Source of the DNA: Roseovarius sp. UBA6217
Lineage (GTDB): Bacteria > Pseudomonadota > Alphaproteobacteria > Rhodobacterales > Rhodobacteraceae
Reading direction: 5' to 3'
Assembly: GCA_002421985.1 (NCBI GenBank)
Contig: DISF01000094.1
Span: forward strand, 1 to 19,279
Length of the DNA: 19,279 nt
Position 1 is the first letter of the stretch. Each line of letters begins with the position of its first letter. The position numbers and the translations under genes are program-made. The notes beneath the pieces are model-generated. The model was given only the letters and a program-made list of their open reading frames with translations. It ran no database searches and was not told the DNA's origin. Of this stretch, positions 7,166-13,923 are shown piece by piece.

Positions 7166-7660
7166 ATGGCGAAACACGCGCTGGTCCGCTCGGGGATGGA
7201 CTTGGAAACTATGCCAAGCGAAACCCCGCTCATGGCCGACAAGGCCGCCGCAGTTCCGTACACCGTGATCGGCGAATCCGATGCGGGTAAGGATCATTTT
7301 GTCGTGCGCGATGGCGTGGCCTTCGCCGGCACGCATCTGATCATCGATCTCTGGGAGGCCTCGCGGCTTGATGAGATCGATCATATCGAGCGGACGCTGA
7401 AGGAAGCGGTCGAGGCGGCGGGCGCGACCTTGCTGCATATCCATCTGCATCATTTCACGCCCAATGGCGGTGTGTCCGGCGTGGCTGTGCTAGCGGAATC
7501 GCATATCAGCATCCACACCTGGCCTGAGCGCAGCTATGCCGCGCTGGATGTGTTCATGTGCGGCGATGCGCGGCCGCACGAGACGCTGAAGGTGCTGCGC
7601 CGCGCCTTCGAACCGGGCCAGGTCGGGCTCGGCGAATACCGAAGGGGGCTCACGCTGTGA
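7166..7660 (+). CDS. speD: S-adenosylmethionine decarboxylase proenzyme
   Basis: SpeD decarboxylates S-adenosylmethionine to supply the aminopropyl donor for spermidine synthesis in the cytoplasm. The 164-aa proenzyme cleaves itself at Glu111-Ser112 in ESHISIHTWPE, turning the Ser into the pyruvoyl cofactor. His117 and Cys132 (in FMCGDA) match the other conserved catalytic residues. The core begins at about residue 52 (FAGTHLIIDL), so there is an N-terminal extension of about 50 residues beyond the usual bacterial class 1 enzyme. The ATG at 7166 follows GGAGGAGGG by 5 bases; an upstream in-frame ATG at 7088 has no ribosome binding site and lies in the AT-rich control region. Its stop overlaps the speE start, so the two are translationally coupled. 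Confidence 0.95.
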   Translation: MAKHALVRSGMDLETMPSETPLMADKAAAVPYTVIGESDAGKDHFVVRDGVAFAGTHLIIDLWEASRLDEIDHIERTLKEAVEAAGATLLHIHLHHFTPNGGVSGVAVLAESHISIHTWPERSYAALDVFMCGDARPHETLKVLRRAFEPGQVGLGEYRRGLTL

Positions 7661-8541
7661 GCGCCCCCGGGAACGGCGAGGCGTGGCTGGAGGAACGGCT
7701 GCGTCCCAGCCTGGCCCAGAAGCTGCGCATCGACAAGCAGCTCTACCGCGACAAGACCGAGCATCAGGATCTGATCGTCTTCGAGCATCAGATCTATGGC
7801 CGCGTCATGGCGCTGGACGGCATCGTCCAGACCACCGAGGCGGACGAGTTCGTCTATCACGAGATGATGACCCATGTGCCGATCCTGGCGCATGGGGCTG
7901 CGAAGCGCGTGCTGATCGTCGGCGGCGGCGATGGCGGCATGGCGGAAGAGGCACTGAAACACCCGCTGGAGCGGCTGGTGCAGGTGGAGATCGACCGCAC
8001 CGTGGTCGATATCGCGCGCGCCCATCTGCCTTCGATCAGCGGTGGCGCCTATGACGATCCGCGGATGGAACTGCTGATTGCCGATGGCGCGCGCTATGTG
8101 CAGGAAACCGACGAGCGGTTCGATATCGTCATCGTCGATTCGACCGATCCGGTGGGGCCGGGCGAGATCCTGTTCTCCCAGGAATTTTATGCCGGCTGCA
8201 AGCGCTGCCTGACGCCCGGCGGCACCATCGTTACGCAGAACGGCATTCCGTTCTTCGAGCGCTATGCGGTGGAGAACACCTATCGCCGGCTGGGCGCGCT
8301 GTTCCAGGATGTCAGCTTCTTCCTGGCGCCGGTGCCGGCCTATATCGGCGGCTTCATGGCGTTTGGCTGGGGCACCGACAATGCGGAATTGCGCCGCCAG
8401 CCGGTTGAGCTCATTGCCGAGCGGTTCAAAGCGCTGGGCACTAAGCTGCGCTATTACAATCCGGCCATTCACCAGGCCGCCTTCGCCCATCCGCAGTTCC
8501 TGGTCGATATTCTGGAAGCGCTGGACCGCGACGCCGGCTGA
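7657..8541 (+). CDS. speE: Polyamine aminopropyltransferase (spermidine synthase)
   Basis: SpeE transfers the aminopropyl group from decarboxylated S-adenosylmethionine to putrescine, giving spermidine and methylthioadenosine. The 294-aa protein has a short N-terminal beta domain (about 10-60), the substrate motif DEFVYHEMMTHVP (63-75), the nucleotide motif VGGGDGG (88-94), and the gate-keeping DSTDPVGP (161-168) with the catalytic Asp161. Length and motif order are standard. The start is the GTG at 7657, which overlaps the speD stop as GTGA; this explains the absence of a separate ribosome binding site beyond GAAGGGGG in the speD tail. A short GC palindrome covers the stop codon (8533-8547). 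Confidence 0.96.
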   Translation: MSAPGNGEAWLEERLRPSLAQKLRIDKQLYRDKTEHQDLIVFEHQIYGRVMALDGIVQTTEADEFVYHEMMTHVPILAHGAAKRVLIVGGGDGGMAEEALKHPLERLVQVEIDRTVVDIARAHLPSISGGAYDDPRMELLIADGARYVQETDERFDIVIVDSTDPVGPGEILFSQEFYAGCKRCLTPGGTIVTQNGIPFFERYAVENTYRRLGALFQDVSFFLAPVPAYIGGFMAFGWGTDNAELRRQPVELIAERFKALGTKLRYYNPAIHQAAFAHPQFLVDILEALDRDAG

Positions 8542-8829
8542 GCCGGCTACCAGAGAGAACGGGCGGCCCCTGGGGAAACTGTCGCCTGCCTGCCGCGCGG
8601 TAGGGGGAGACATCGGGAGGGGGGCCGATGCCGCGAGGCCGATTTGCGCCAGCGTTCCGGTCGGGACCGCCCGTCATCGGTGTACACAAGGGTATGTTGC
8701 GTGAAGTTCTGACGTAAATCAATAGTCAATTAATGATCTATGTGCACATGCTTGCCGGAGACGGTTTCAGCATGGTATGAGCCGCCGCCGAGCATGAAGA
8801 TCGACCGCCAGCCGGAAGGGCCGCTTTCC
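8542..8829. other. Non-coding gap between speE and rfbC with an AT-rich promoter-like end
   Basis: I see no convincing gene here. The first 150 bases are GC-rich and unstructured. Bases 8690-8750 are unusually AT-rich and include TAAATCAATAGTCAATTAAT (8715-8734), followed by the 10-bp palindrome ATGTGCACAT (8740-8749). This fits a promoter for rfbC, for example CTGACG at 8710-8715 with AATGAT near 8732. AT-rich starts are common in front of surface-polysaccharide clusters, which fits rfbC as a first gene. Confidence 0.35.
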
Positions 8830-9384
8830 ATGGACATCGTCAGCCTGGACATTCCAGACGTGAAGCTGATCACGCCCCGGCGCTTCGGCGACAATCGCGG
8901 CTTCTTTTCCGAGACCTGGAACCGCGCCGCCTTCGCCGAAGCCGGCATCGAGGCGGATTTCGTGCAGGACAATCATTCGCTGTCCGTGCAGGCGGGCACG
9001 GTGCGCGGGCTGCATTTTCAGGCCCCTCCCCATGCGCAGGCCAAGCTGGTGCGCTGCGGGCGCGGGCGGCTTTTCGATGTGGCGGTCGATATCCGGCGTG
9101 GCAGCCCCACGTTCGGGCAATGGTTCGGGGTTGAGCTCAGCTTTGACAACGGACGGCAGATGCTTGTCCCCGAGGGGTTCTTGCACGGCTTTGTCACCCG
9201 CGAGCCGGATACCGAGATTGTCTATAAATGCAGCGATTATTATGCGCCCGAGTGTGACGGCGCGGTGCGGTTCGACGATCCCGACCTTGGTATCGACTGG
9301 GGTTTGGGCGGCCTCGCCCCGGTTTTGTCGGACAAGGATGCCCGCGCGCCCGCTTTCGCCGCGTTTCGTTCTCCGTTCGCATAA
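8830..9384 (+). CDS. rfbC: dTDP-4-dehydrorhamnose 3,5-epimerase (apparently hybrid)
   Basis: RfbC (RmlC) epimerises dTDP-4-keto-6-deoxyglucose in dTDP-L-rhamnose synthesis for surface polysaccharide. The 184-aa cupin is full length. It has FGDNRGFFSETW (19-30), the conserved TVRGLHFQ (58-64) with catalytic base His62, KLVRCGRGRLFDVAVDIRRG (72-91), PEGFLHGF (114-121), and the Tyr-rich YKCSDYYAP (132-140). The ATG at 8830 is preferred over 8794 because it matches the usual family N-terminus and has GGAAGGG upstream. Codon use changes inside the gene. Residues 1-59 use only GGC for Gly (4 of 4) and only CTG for Leu. After residue 73 none of the eight Leu codons is CTG, and Gly is mostly GGG, GGT or GGA. 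No rfbA, rfbB or rfbD is nearby, which is unusual. Confidence 0.93.
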   Translation: MDIVSLDIPDVKLITPRRFGDNRGFFSETWNRAAFAEAGIEADFVQDNHSLSVQAGTVRGLHFQAPPHAQAKLVRCGRGRLFDVAVDIRRGSPTFGQWFGVELSFDNGRQMLVPEGFLHGFVTREPDTEIVYKCSDYYAPECDGAVRFDDPDLGIDWGLGGLAPVLSDKDARAPAFAAFRSPFA

Positions 9385-9440
9385 GGTGGCCATGCGTGCC
9401 GGGCACCCCGCGACAGGGCCAGATTGAGGGGCCGCTTGCC

Positions 9441-10700
9441 ATGGCTGATCCGCGCATCCTGTTGCAACGGCTGTTTGAGCGCGCCGTGGCGGTGGCCGAC
9501 CCGATGCGCAGCCTTGCCGCGCATCTGCCGTCCCGCCCCGAGGGGCGGTGCGTGGTGATCGGGGCGGGCAAGGCGAGCGCGCGCATGGCCGAGGCGGTCG
9601 AGGCGGCGTGGGGGCCGTGCGAGGGGCTGGTCATCACGCGCTACGGTTATGGGCGGCCCTGCCGGGGTATCGAGATCGTCGAGGCCGCGCACCCGGTGCC
9701 CGACGAGGCCGGGCGCGCCGCGACCGAACGAATGCTGCGGCTGGTTGGGGCCTTGGGCGAGGGCGACACGGTGCTGGCGCTCATCTCGGGCGGGGCGTCG
9801 TCGCTTCTGGTGGCACCTGCGGGGGGAATGACGCTGGAGGACAAGCGCGCGGTCAACGCGGCCCTGCTGGCCTCGGGCGCGCCCATCGGGCATATGAACG
9901 TCATCCGCAAGCATCTGTCCTCGGTCAAGGGCGGACAGCTTGCCGCCGCCGCCTATCCCGCGCGGATGCTGGCGCTTTTGATGTCGGATGTGCCGGGGGA
10001 TGATCCGGGGATGATCGGCTCTGGCCCGACCGTGGGCGAGGCGGGGGCAGCGGCGCAGGCGCGCGCGCTGGTGGCGCGCTACGGGATTGACCTGCCTGGT
10101 GCCGCGCGGGCGGCGCTGGAGCGCGACACCGGCACAATCCCACCCGGCGATCCGCGCCTTTCGCGGGTCGAGAACGTGGTTTTTGCCGCCCCCTCCCAAT
10201 CGCTGGAGGCTGCCGCCGATATCGCACGCGCAGAGGGCATCCGCGTCGAGATGCTGGGCGATGCGATAGAGGGCGAGGCGCGCGACGTGGCGCGCGCGCA
10301 CGCGGGCCTTGCGCGCGATGTGCAGGCGGCGATGACCCCCGGTGCGGCCCCCGTTCTGCTCTTGTCGGGGGGGGAGTTGACCGTGACCCGGCGTGGCGAC
10401 GGCGTGGGCGGGCCGAACGCGGAATATGCCCTCGCGCTGGCCGTGGCGCTGGCGGGGGCCGGGGGCATTTACGCCATCGCCTGCGACACCGACGGGGTGG
10501 ACGGGGCCGCCGAGGTGGCCGGGGCCATCATCGCCCCCGACACGCTGGCACGCGCCCGCGCGGCGGGGGGCGATCCGGCGCAGGCGCTGGCGCGCAACGA
10601 TGCGCATGGATTTTTCGCCGCCATCGGCGATCAGGTCGTGACCGGCCCGACGCTGACCAATGTCAACGATTTCCGCGCGATCCTGATCGCCCCGGCGTGA
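9441..10700 (+). CDS. gckA: Glycerate 2-kinase (DUF4147/MOFRL family)
   Basis: This 419-aa protein belongs to the GckA/TtuD family, which phosphorylates D-glycerate to 2-phosphoglycerate; older annotations call it hydroxypyruvate reductase. The N-terminal DUF4147 domain (about 1-240) contains VIGAGKASARM (39-49), the nucleotide-binding ISGGASSLL (115-123) and NVIRKHLSSVKGG (153-165). The C-terminal MOFRL domain (about 300-410) contains LLLSGGELTVT (306-316), GGPNAEYALALA (323-334) and CDTDGVDGAAE (348-358). The length is typical. The ATG at 9441 is preferred because it opens the domain directly, with GAGGGG about 10 bases upstream. It follows rfbC by 56 bases on the same strand; a shared transcript is possible, but the functions are unrelated. 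Codon use matches the right part of the window. Confidence 0.93.
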   Translation: MADPRILLQRLFERAVAVADPMRSLAAHLPSRPEGRCVVIGAGKASARMAEAVEAAWGPCEGLVITRYGYGRPCRGIEIVEAAHPVPDEAGRAATERMLRLVGALGEGDTVLALISGGASSLLVAPAGGMTLEDKRAVNAALLASGAPIGHMNVIRKHLSSVKGGQLAAAAYPARMLALLMSDVPGDDPGMIGSGPTVGEAGAAAQARALVARYGIDLPGAARAALERDTGTIPPGDPRLSRVENVVFAAPSQSLEAAADIARAEGIRVEMLGDAIEGEARDVARAHAGLARDVQAAMTPGAAPVLLLSGGELTVTRRGDGVGGPNAEYALALAVALAGAGGIYAIACDTDGVDGAAEVAGAIIAPDTLARARAAGGDPAQALARNDAHGFFAAIGDQVVTGPTLTNVNDFRAILIAPA

Positions 10701-10745
10701 CGCCGCTTGCCGCAGGGGAATCCGGTCGCATCGCCGTGCCTTTTC

Positions 10746-10754
10746 TGCGATAAT
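10746..10754 (+). promoter_or_regulatory. Extended -10 promoter element for the small secreted protein gene
   Basis: TGCGATAAT at 10746-10754 matches an extended -10 box (TGn followed by a TATAAT-like hexamer) 26 bases before the ATG at 10781. No good -35 hexamer is visible at the expected distance, as is common for extended -10 promoters. Confidence 0.4.
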
Positions 10755-10780
10755 GCCAAGAAATAAATGGAGGGTTCATC

Positions 10781-11158
10781 ATGGAACGCCGTGTTTTTAT
10801 CGGGAGTGTGCTTGCATCCTCGCTTGTTGGCGGGGCCCCGGCAATGGCGGCTGCGGTCAAGCTTTCTGCCGCCGAGATCGAGGCGCTTTTGTCGGGCAAT
10901 ACCATCGTCGGCACGTGGTCGGGCACAAGCTATCGGCAATATTACGCGCCTGACGGCACCACGCTTTATGTGCCCGAGGGCGGGCGCGCAGACGAGGGGC
11001 GGTGGCGCACCAACCCCGACACCAACGATTACGAGAGCTGGTGGCGCAGCACCGGCTGGACGCCCTATGCGCTGGTCCGCCTGGAGGGCGGCGACTATGC
11101 GTGGGTCAACGGTGATCGGCACGAGCCGTTCCGCGTGATCGCGGGGCGGCAGCTTTGA
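10781..11158 (+). CDS. Small secreted protein of unknown function
   Basis: This 125-aa protein has an N-terminal signal peptide (about 1-24: basic start MERRVF, hydrophobic core, cleavage near AMA-AA). The mature part starts with KLSAAEIEALLSGNTIVGTW, followed by YRQYYAPDGTTLYVPEGG and a Trp-rich stretch RWRTNPDTNDYESWWRSTGW. The pattern of a short helix, then a GTW strand, then YYAPDG is reminiscent of small exported lipocalin-like or DUF995-like proteins, but I cannot assign it firmly. GGAGG lies 7 bases before the ATG, and an extended -10 box is upstream. It is probably periplasmic and transcribed separately from gckA, which ends 80 bases earlier. Confidence 0.8.
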   Translation: MERRVFIGSVLASSLVGGAPAMAAAVKLSAAEIEALLSGNTIVGTWSGTSYRQYYAPDGTTLYVPEGGRADEGRWRTNPDTNDYESWWRSTGWTPYALVRLEGGDYAWVNGDRHEPFRVIAGRQL

Positions 11159-11530
11159 TCTGTCGCGAAGGGTCTGGTGCACGCGTCCGAATGACAGTTT
11201 GGCGCGCTTGCGCGTGAGCGGTGCGCGGGCGCGCGGTCAGACCGTCGCGCCCTTGTGGCGGATGGCACAGCCCATCAGGCCGGCGAGGATGCCTGTCACG
11301 ATCCTGCCCGCGTAATCGCTCACCGGCACCGCGACATTGGCTGCGTGCGACATGTCCGGCAGCATCGACGCAAGCAGACCGACGGTCGCCCTGGGTGGCG
11401 GGCAGGTCTGGATCATGTGAGATGGATGGCGAGCGGTTGGGCGTCGGTCATGCCCGCGCAAGGCTTTTGCAGGTGATCGCAGGCATCGCGCGATATGGTT
11501 TTGGCACGGGCATGACCTTTTCAACCGTCC
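11159..11530. other. Gap without a confident gene
   Basis: This 372-base stretch separates the small secreted protein from the convergent barrel protein gene. It contains GC-rich imperfect palindromes near 11200-11240 but no T-run terminator. The only candidate is a minus-strand reading frame listed separately. The remainder up to 11530 shows no coding signal I trust. Confidence 0.5.
11237..11416 (-). CDS. Possible small membrane protein or 3' remnant
   Basis: The 59-aa reading frame starts at an ATG (MIQTCPPPRATVGLL) and contains the hydrophobic segment GRIVTGILAGLMGCAI near its C-terminus, then a basic end RHKGATV. Composition and third-position GC look coding-like. There is no ribosome binding site, and the frame stays open upstream to 11524, so it may instead be the tail of a decayed larger gene. 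I do not recognise the family. Confidence 0.25.
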   Translation of the reverse strand: MIQTCPPPRATVGLLASMLPDMSHAANVAVPVSDYAGRIVTGILAGLMGCAIRHKGATV

Positions 11531-12556
11531 TCAGAATGCGTAGGCGAGCAGTGCACCGATGGTGTGGGTCTTGTCGCCGCCCTCTTTACCATAGCGATAG
11601 GCCAGCGCGGCGCTCAGACCCTCTGCGATCTCGATCTCGCCTGAAAACGTGGCCAGGTGATCCTTCGGCAGAGTATCAACATCACGCAGCGCGTAGACGG
11701 CAGAGAGGGTGACCGGCCCGACGGGGGCCTCGACGCCCAATGTGGCGAAGGTGGCGCTGTCAGATGTTCCGTCGAAATGGTCGAAATAGGCCAGTTCGGC
11801 AAGCAGCGTGACAGGCAGGGAGCCGGTTGCGAACTCGTGGCTGATGCCTCCCACGATGCCGGTCTGATCATTGGTATCGCCGATGCCGCGCTCTTGCGAC
11901 TGCACGGCAAGGTTATAGCCGGTCGCCCCAAAGCTGCCCGACAGGGCGATGGTAAAGGATTCTGCGCCGCTGGTATTGGATACGCCGCCATCGCTGCGGT
12001 TGGTGCGCCCGCGATTCTTGCCAAGCGACTCGCTGAGCACGCTGCGATCCGCGTTAAAGACCGACAGGCTGAGTTCGTGCTCGCCCTGACCGGCGGCGAA
12101 GGGGATCACGAGGCCCGCGCCGATCTTTTCGGTGATCTCGTAATCTCCGGCGAAATCGGCCCCATAAATGCCGGGGGCCGCATCCCAGGCGGTGCCGAAT
12201 GCAGGGTTGAACTTGCCCAGAACCACCTGCGCCGCGCCGAAATCATGAGCGAAATAAAGCTCTTCGGCGTAAAGGCCGTGATCTTCCAGAAAGCTGTCCG
12301 AGGTGGGCGCGATGACCTGCTCCAGAACCAATGTGCTGTTGATCGAGGTTTGCGAGGTGAAAGCGAATGACAGCGCACCCTCGATGGTGGCGAAGGTGTT
12401 GTTGATCTCACCGCCGGGCGCGGAGGAATCGACAGTGAAATCGCTTTGCAACTCGACCGAGAATTCGGCCGAGAACGGTGAGTTTGCGTCCTGAGACTGG
12501 GCTGCGGTCGCGCCAAGCGTCGCGCAGGCAGCAAGCGTTGCAGATAAGGTTTTCAT
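11531..12556 (-). CDS. Outer-membrane beta-barrel protein, porin-like
   Basis: This 341-aa exported protein probably forms an outer-membrane barrel. Residues 1-22 are a signal peptide (MKTLSATLAACATLGATAAQ). The rest alternates polar and hydrophobic residues in many short strands (for example FSAEFSVELQSDFTV, SINSTLVLEQVI, SFTIALSGSFGATGYNLAVQ) with acidic loops, and it ends in LLAYAF. A C-terminal Phe preceded by alternating residues is the usual assembly signal for the BAM complex. The segment AEELYFAHDFGAAQVVLGKF resembles strands of alphaproteobacterial porins. AAGGA lies 8 bases before the ATG at 12556, and an earlier in-frame ATG at 12589 lacks the signal-peptide start. The substrate is unknown. 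A pair of direct repeats upstream (12607-12629) may bind a regulator. Confidence 0.8.
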   Translation of the reverse strand: MKTLSATLAACATLGATAAQSQDANSPFSAEFSVELQSDFTVDSSAPGGEINNTFATIEGALSFAFTSQTSINSTLVLEQVIAPTSDSFLEDHGLYAEELYFAHDFGAAQVVLGKFNPAFGTAWDAAPGIYGADFAGDYEITEKIGAGLVIPFAAGQGEHELSLSVFNADRSVLSESLGKNRGRTNRSDGGVSNTSGAESFTIALSGSFGATGYNLAVQSQERGIGDTNDQTGIVGGISHEFATGSLPVTLLAELAYFDHFDGTSDSATFATLGVEAPVGPVTLSAVYALRDVDTLPKDHLATFSGEIEIAEGLSAALAYRYGKEGGDKTHTIGALLAYAF

Positions 12557-12606
12557 CGCTTTTTTCCTTGGGTTGTGGTTGGAACGCATTTGAGCCTTGT
12601 GGATAA

Positions 12607-12629
12607 GTATGTTACATGGGTATGTTACA
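12607..12629. repeat. Direct repeat GTATGTTACA upstream of the porin-like gene
   Basis: GTATGTTACA occurs at 12607-12616 and 12620-12629, 13 bases apart, about 50-75 bases upstream of the porin-like start codon (minus strand). The inner ATGT-T-ACAT has partial dyad symmetry. The position fits a promoter-proximal operator. The half-sites loosely recall TATGTTA elements of Zur-type regulators, but that is only a resemblance. Confidence 0.45.
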
Positions 12630-12652
12630 ATGTGCGCGTCTGCAAGCGTAGT

Positions 12653-12705
12653 TTTTCACCTGCAGCATTTTCAGTTTTTCACTTGCGGCATTTTCACCCG
12701 CAGCA
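12653..12705. repeat. Three copies of TTTTCACYYGCRGCA
   Basis: Copies lie at 12653-12667, 12676-12690 and 12691-12705. The first two are also part of a 23-bp near-identical tandem pair (12652-12674 and 12675-12697, three differences). Read on the minus strand, the copy at 12691-12705 contains the last three codons and stop of a small reading frame (Cys-Cys-Gly-TGA), and the other two repeat that same codon pattern. They look like tandem duplications of a gene terminus. Confidence 0.75.
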
Positions 12706-12795
12706 ACCGGCACCGCCATGCTGCGCGCGGCGATCCTTGTGGAACGCGGCGGCCGGCACAATCCCCTTGAACGCGTGCGCCGGGGCTGCCGCTCC
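12694..12795 (-). other. In-frame continuation of the small gene beyond a TGA codon
   Basis: Directly after the TGA at 12796-12798 the same frame stays open for 33 codons. It reads GAAAPAHAFKGIVPAAAFHK, then DRRAQHGGAGCCG, and a final TGA at 12694-12696. It looks like a natural C-terminal half: Ala-rich, then basic, then a Cys-Cys-Gly end. A separate start is possible only at a GTG (12759) inside it. I read it as the second half of an interrupted 92-codon gene. Confidence 0.5.
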
Positions 12796-12972
12796 TCAGG
12801 ACAGTCCCAGATCATCCACCGCGCGGATCGCCGCCCGCCCGAACATCTGGGCCAGCGGTGACAGGTCATCCTCGGCGCGGGCACCAGCATCCGCCGTCGC
12901 ATCCGCAGTCCTCGCCGCTGCCGTCCGAAGATCGCGCGCAGGCATCTCCGTCCGTGTGATCGCCAATGCCAT
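12796..12972 (-). CDS. Small hypothetical protein, probably cut by an in-frame TGA
   Basis: This 58-aa reading frame begins MALAITRTEMPARDLRTAAA and ends LSPLAQMFGRAAIRAVDDLGLS. GGAG lies 6 bases before the ATG at 12972, a good ribosome binding site that favours it over the in-frame ATG at 13005. The second half (LSPLAQMFGRAAIRAV) looks like an amphipathic helix. There is no signal peptide or membrane segment, so it is probably cytoplasmic. The frame continues past the TGA for another 33 codons of coding-looking sequence, so the intact gene was probably 91-92 codons. I do not recognise the family. It lies between dapD and the porin-like gene, all on the minus strand. Confidence 0.55.
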   Translation of the reverse strand: MALAITRTEMPARDLRTAAARTADATADAGARAEDDLSPLAQMFGRAAIRAVDDLGLS

Positions 12973-13018
12973 CGAAATCTCCATCACTTGATGACAGTGA
13001 CTCACATCGACGACTTCA

Positions 13019-13040
13019 TGTGACTCCCGCAGGAGTCACA
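13019..13040. other. Hairpin between dapD and the small gene
   Basis: TGTGACTCC (13019-13027) pairs perfectly with GGAGTCACA (13032-13040) across the loop CCGCA minus its end base, a 9-bp stem with a 4-nt loop. No T-run follows on either strand. It could be a mRNA-stabilising or processing structure after dapD, or an operator. A third TGACTCAC lies at 12998-13005. Confidence 0.4.
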
Positions 13041-13057
13041 GGCTGGCACCGTTGGTA

Positions 13058-13885
13058 TCAGTCGCGCAGCAACTCGTTGATGCCGGTCTTGGAGCGCGTC
13101 TGCGCATCGACCCGTTTGACGATCACCGCGCAGTAGAGGTTGAGGTTGTTTCTGGTGGGCATACTGCCCGAGACCACGACCGAATAGGGCGGCACCTCGC
13201 CGATGAAAACCTCGCCGGTTTCGCGATCCACGATCTTGGTGGATTTGCCGATGAAAACCCCCATGCCCAGAACCGAACCCTCGCGGATGATGCAGCCCTC
13301 GACCACCTCGGAACGCGCGCCGATAAAGCAATTGTCCTCGATGATCGTCGGCCCCGCCTGCATTGGCTCCAGCACGCCGCCGATCCCGACGCCGCCCGAG
13401 AGATGCACGTTTTTGCCGATCTGCGCGCAACTGCCCACCGTGGCCCATGTGTCCACCATCGTGCCGCTGTCCACATAGGCCCCGAGATTGACAAAGGACG
13501 GCATCAGCACAACGCCCGGCGCGATATAGGCCGAGCGGCGGACCACGCAGTTGGGCACGGCGCGAAACCCGGCGGCGCGCCATTCGGTCTCGCCCCAGCC
13601 CTTGAACTTGCTATCCACCTTGTCCCACCAGCCGCCGCCTTGGGGGCCATTGTCGTGGATTTCCATATCCTTGATACGAAAGCCCAGAAGCACCGCCTTC
13701 TTGGCCCATTGGTTGACATGCCAGTCGCCGTTTTCCTGCCGTTCGGCCACGCGCAGCGCGCCGCTGTCGAGCGCGTCAAGCGTCGCCTCAATGGCCTCGC
13801 GCGTCTCGCCGCCCGTCGCAGAGGTGATGGTGTCACGCGCCTCCCAGGCGGCTTCGATGGCGGTTTCCAGTTGGGCGTTGGACAT
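13058..13885 (-). CDS. dapD: 2,3,4,5-tetrahydropyridine-2,6-dicarboxylate N-succinyltransferase
   Basis: DapD adds a succinyl group from succinyl-CoA to tetrahydrodipicolinate in the succinylase branch of lysine and meso-diaminopimelate synthesis. The 275-aa protein is the standard length. An N-terminal helical domain (1-100) carries WHVNQWAKKAVLLGFR (55-70). A left-handed beta-helix (about 108-245) shows hexapeptide-like repeats, including GAYVDSGTMVDTWATVG (135-151), GVGIGGVLEP and GSVLGMGVFIGKSTKI. The C-terminal strand ends in KTGINELLRD. It acts as a cytoplasmic trimer. The ATG at 13885 has GAGGA about 10 bases upstream and a sigma-70-type promoter at 13924-13952. Recognition is very secure. 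Confidence 0.97.
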   Translation of the reverse strand: MSNAQLETAIEAAWEARDTITSATGGETREAIEATLDALDSGALRVAERQENGDWHVNQWAKKAVLLGFRIKDMEIHDNGPQGGGWWDKVDSKFKGWGETEWRAAGFRAVPNCVVRRSAYIAPGVVLMPSFVNLGAYVDSGTMVDTWATVGSCAQIGKNVHLSGGVGIGGVLEPMQAGPTIIEDNCFIGARSEVVEGCIIREGSVLGMGVFIGKSTKIVDRETGEVFIGEVPPYSVVVSGSMPTRNNLNLYCAVIVKRVDAQTRSKTGINELLRD

Positions 13886-13923
13886 GGCGGCGCTTCCTCG
13901 GATGTTGTCTGCGGTTGCTCTGG

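Noticed and set aside
8533..8547. Terminator at the speE stop codon
   Set aside because: The palindrome GCCGGCT-G-AGCCGGC has too small a loop and no T-run.
7534..8613. Minus-strand frame opposite speE
   Set aside because: speE on the plus strand has all its motifs and is coupled to speD; the antisense frame has no domain or ribosome binding site.
12694..12972. Firm call of a selenoprotein
   Set aside because: The TGA context and possible hairpin are only suggestive, the loop is large, no redox motif is nearby, and a plain nonsense mutation explains the data.
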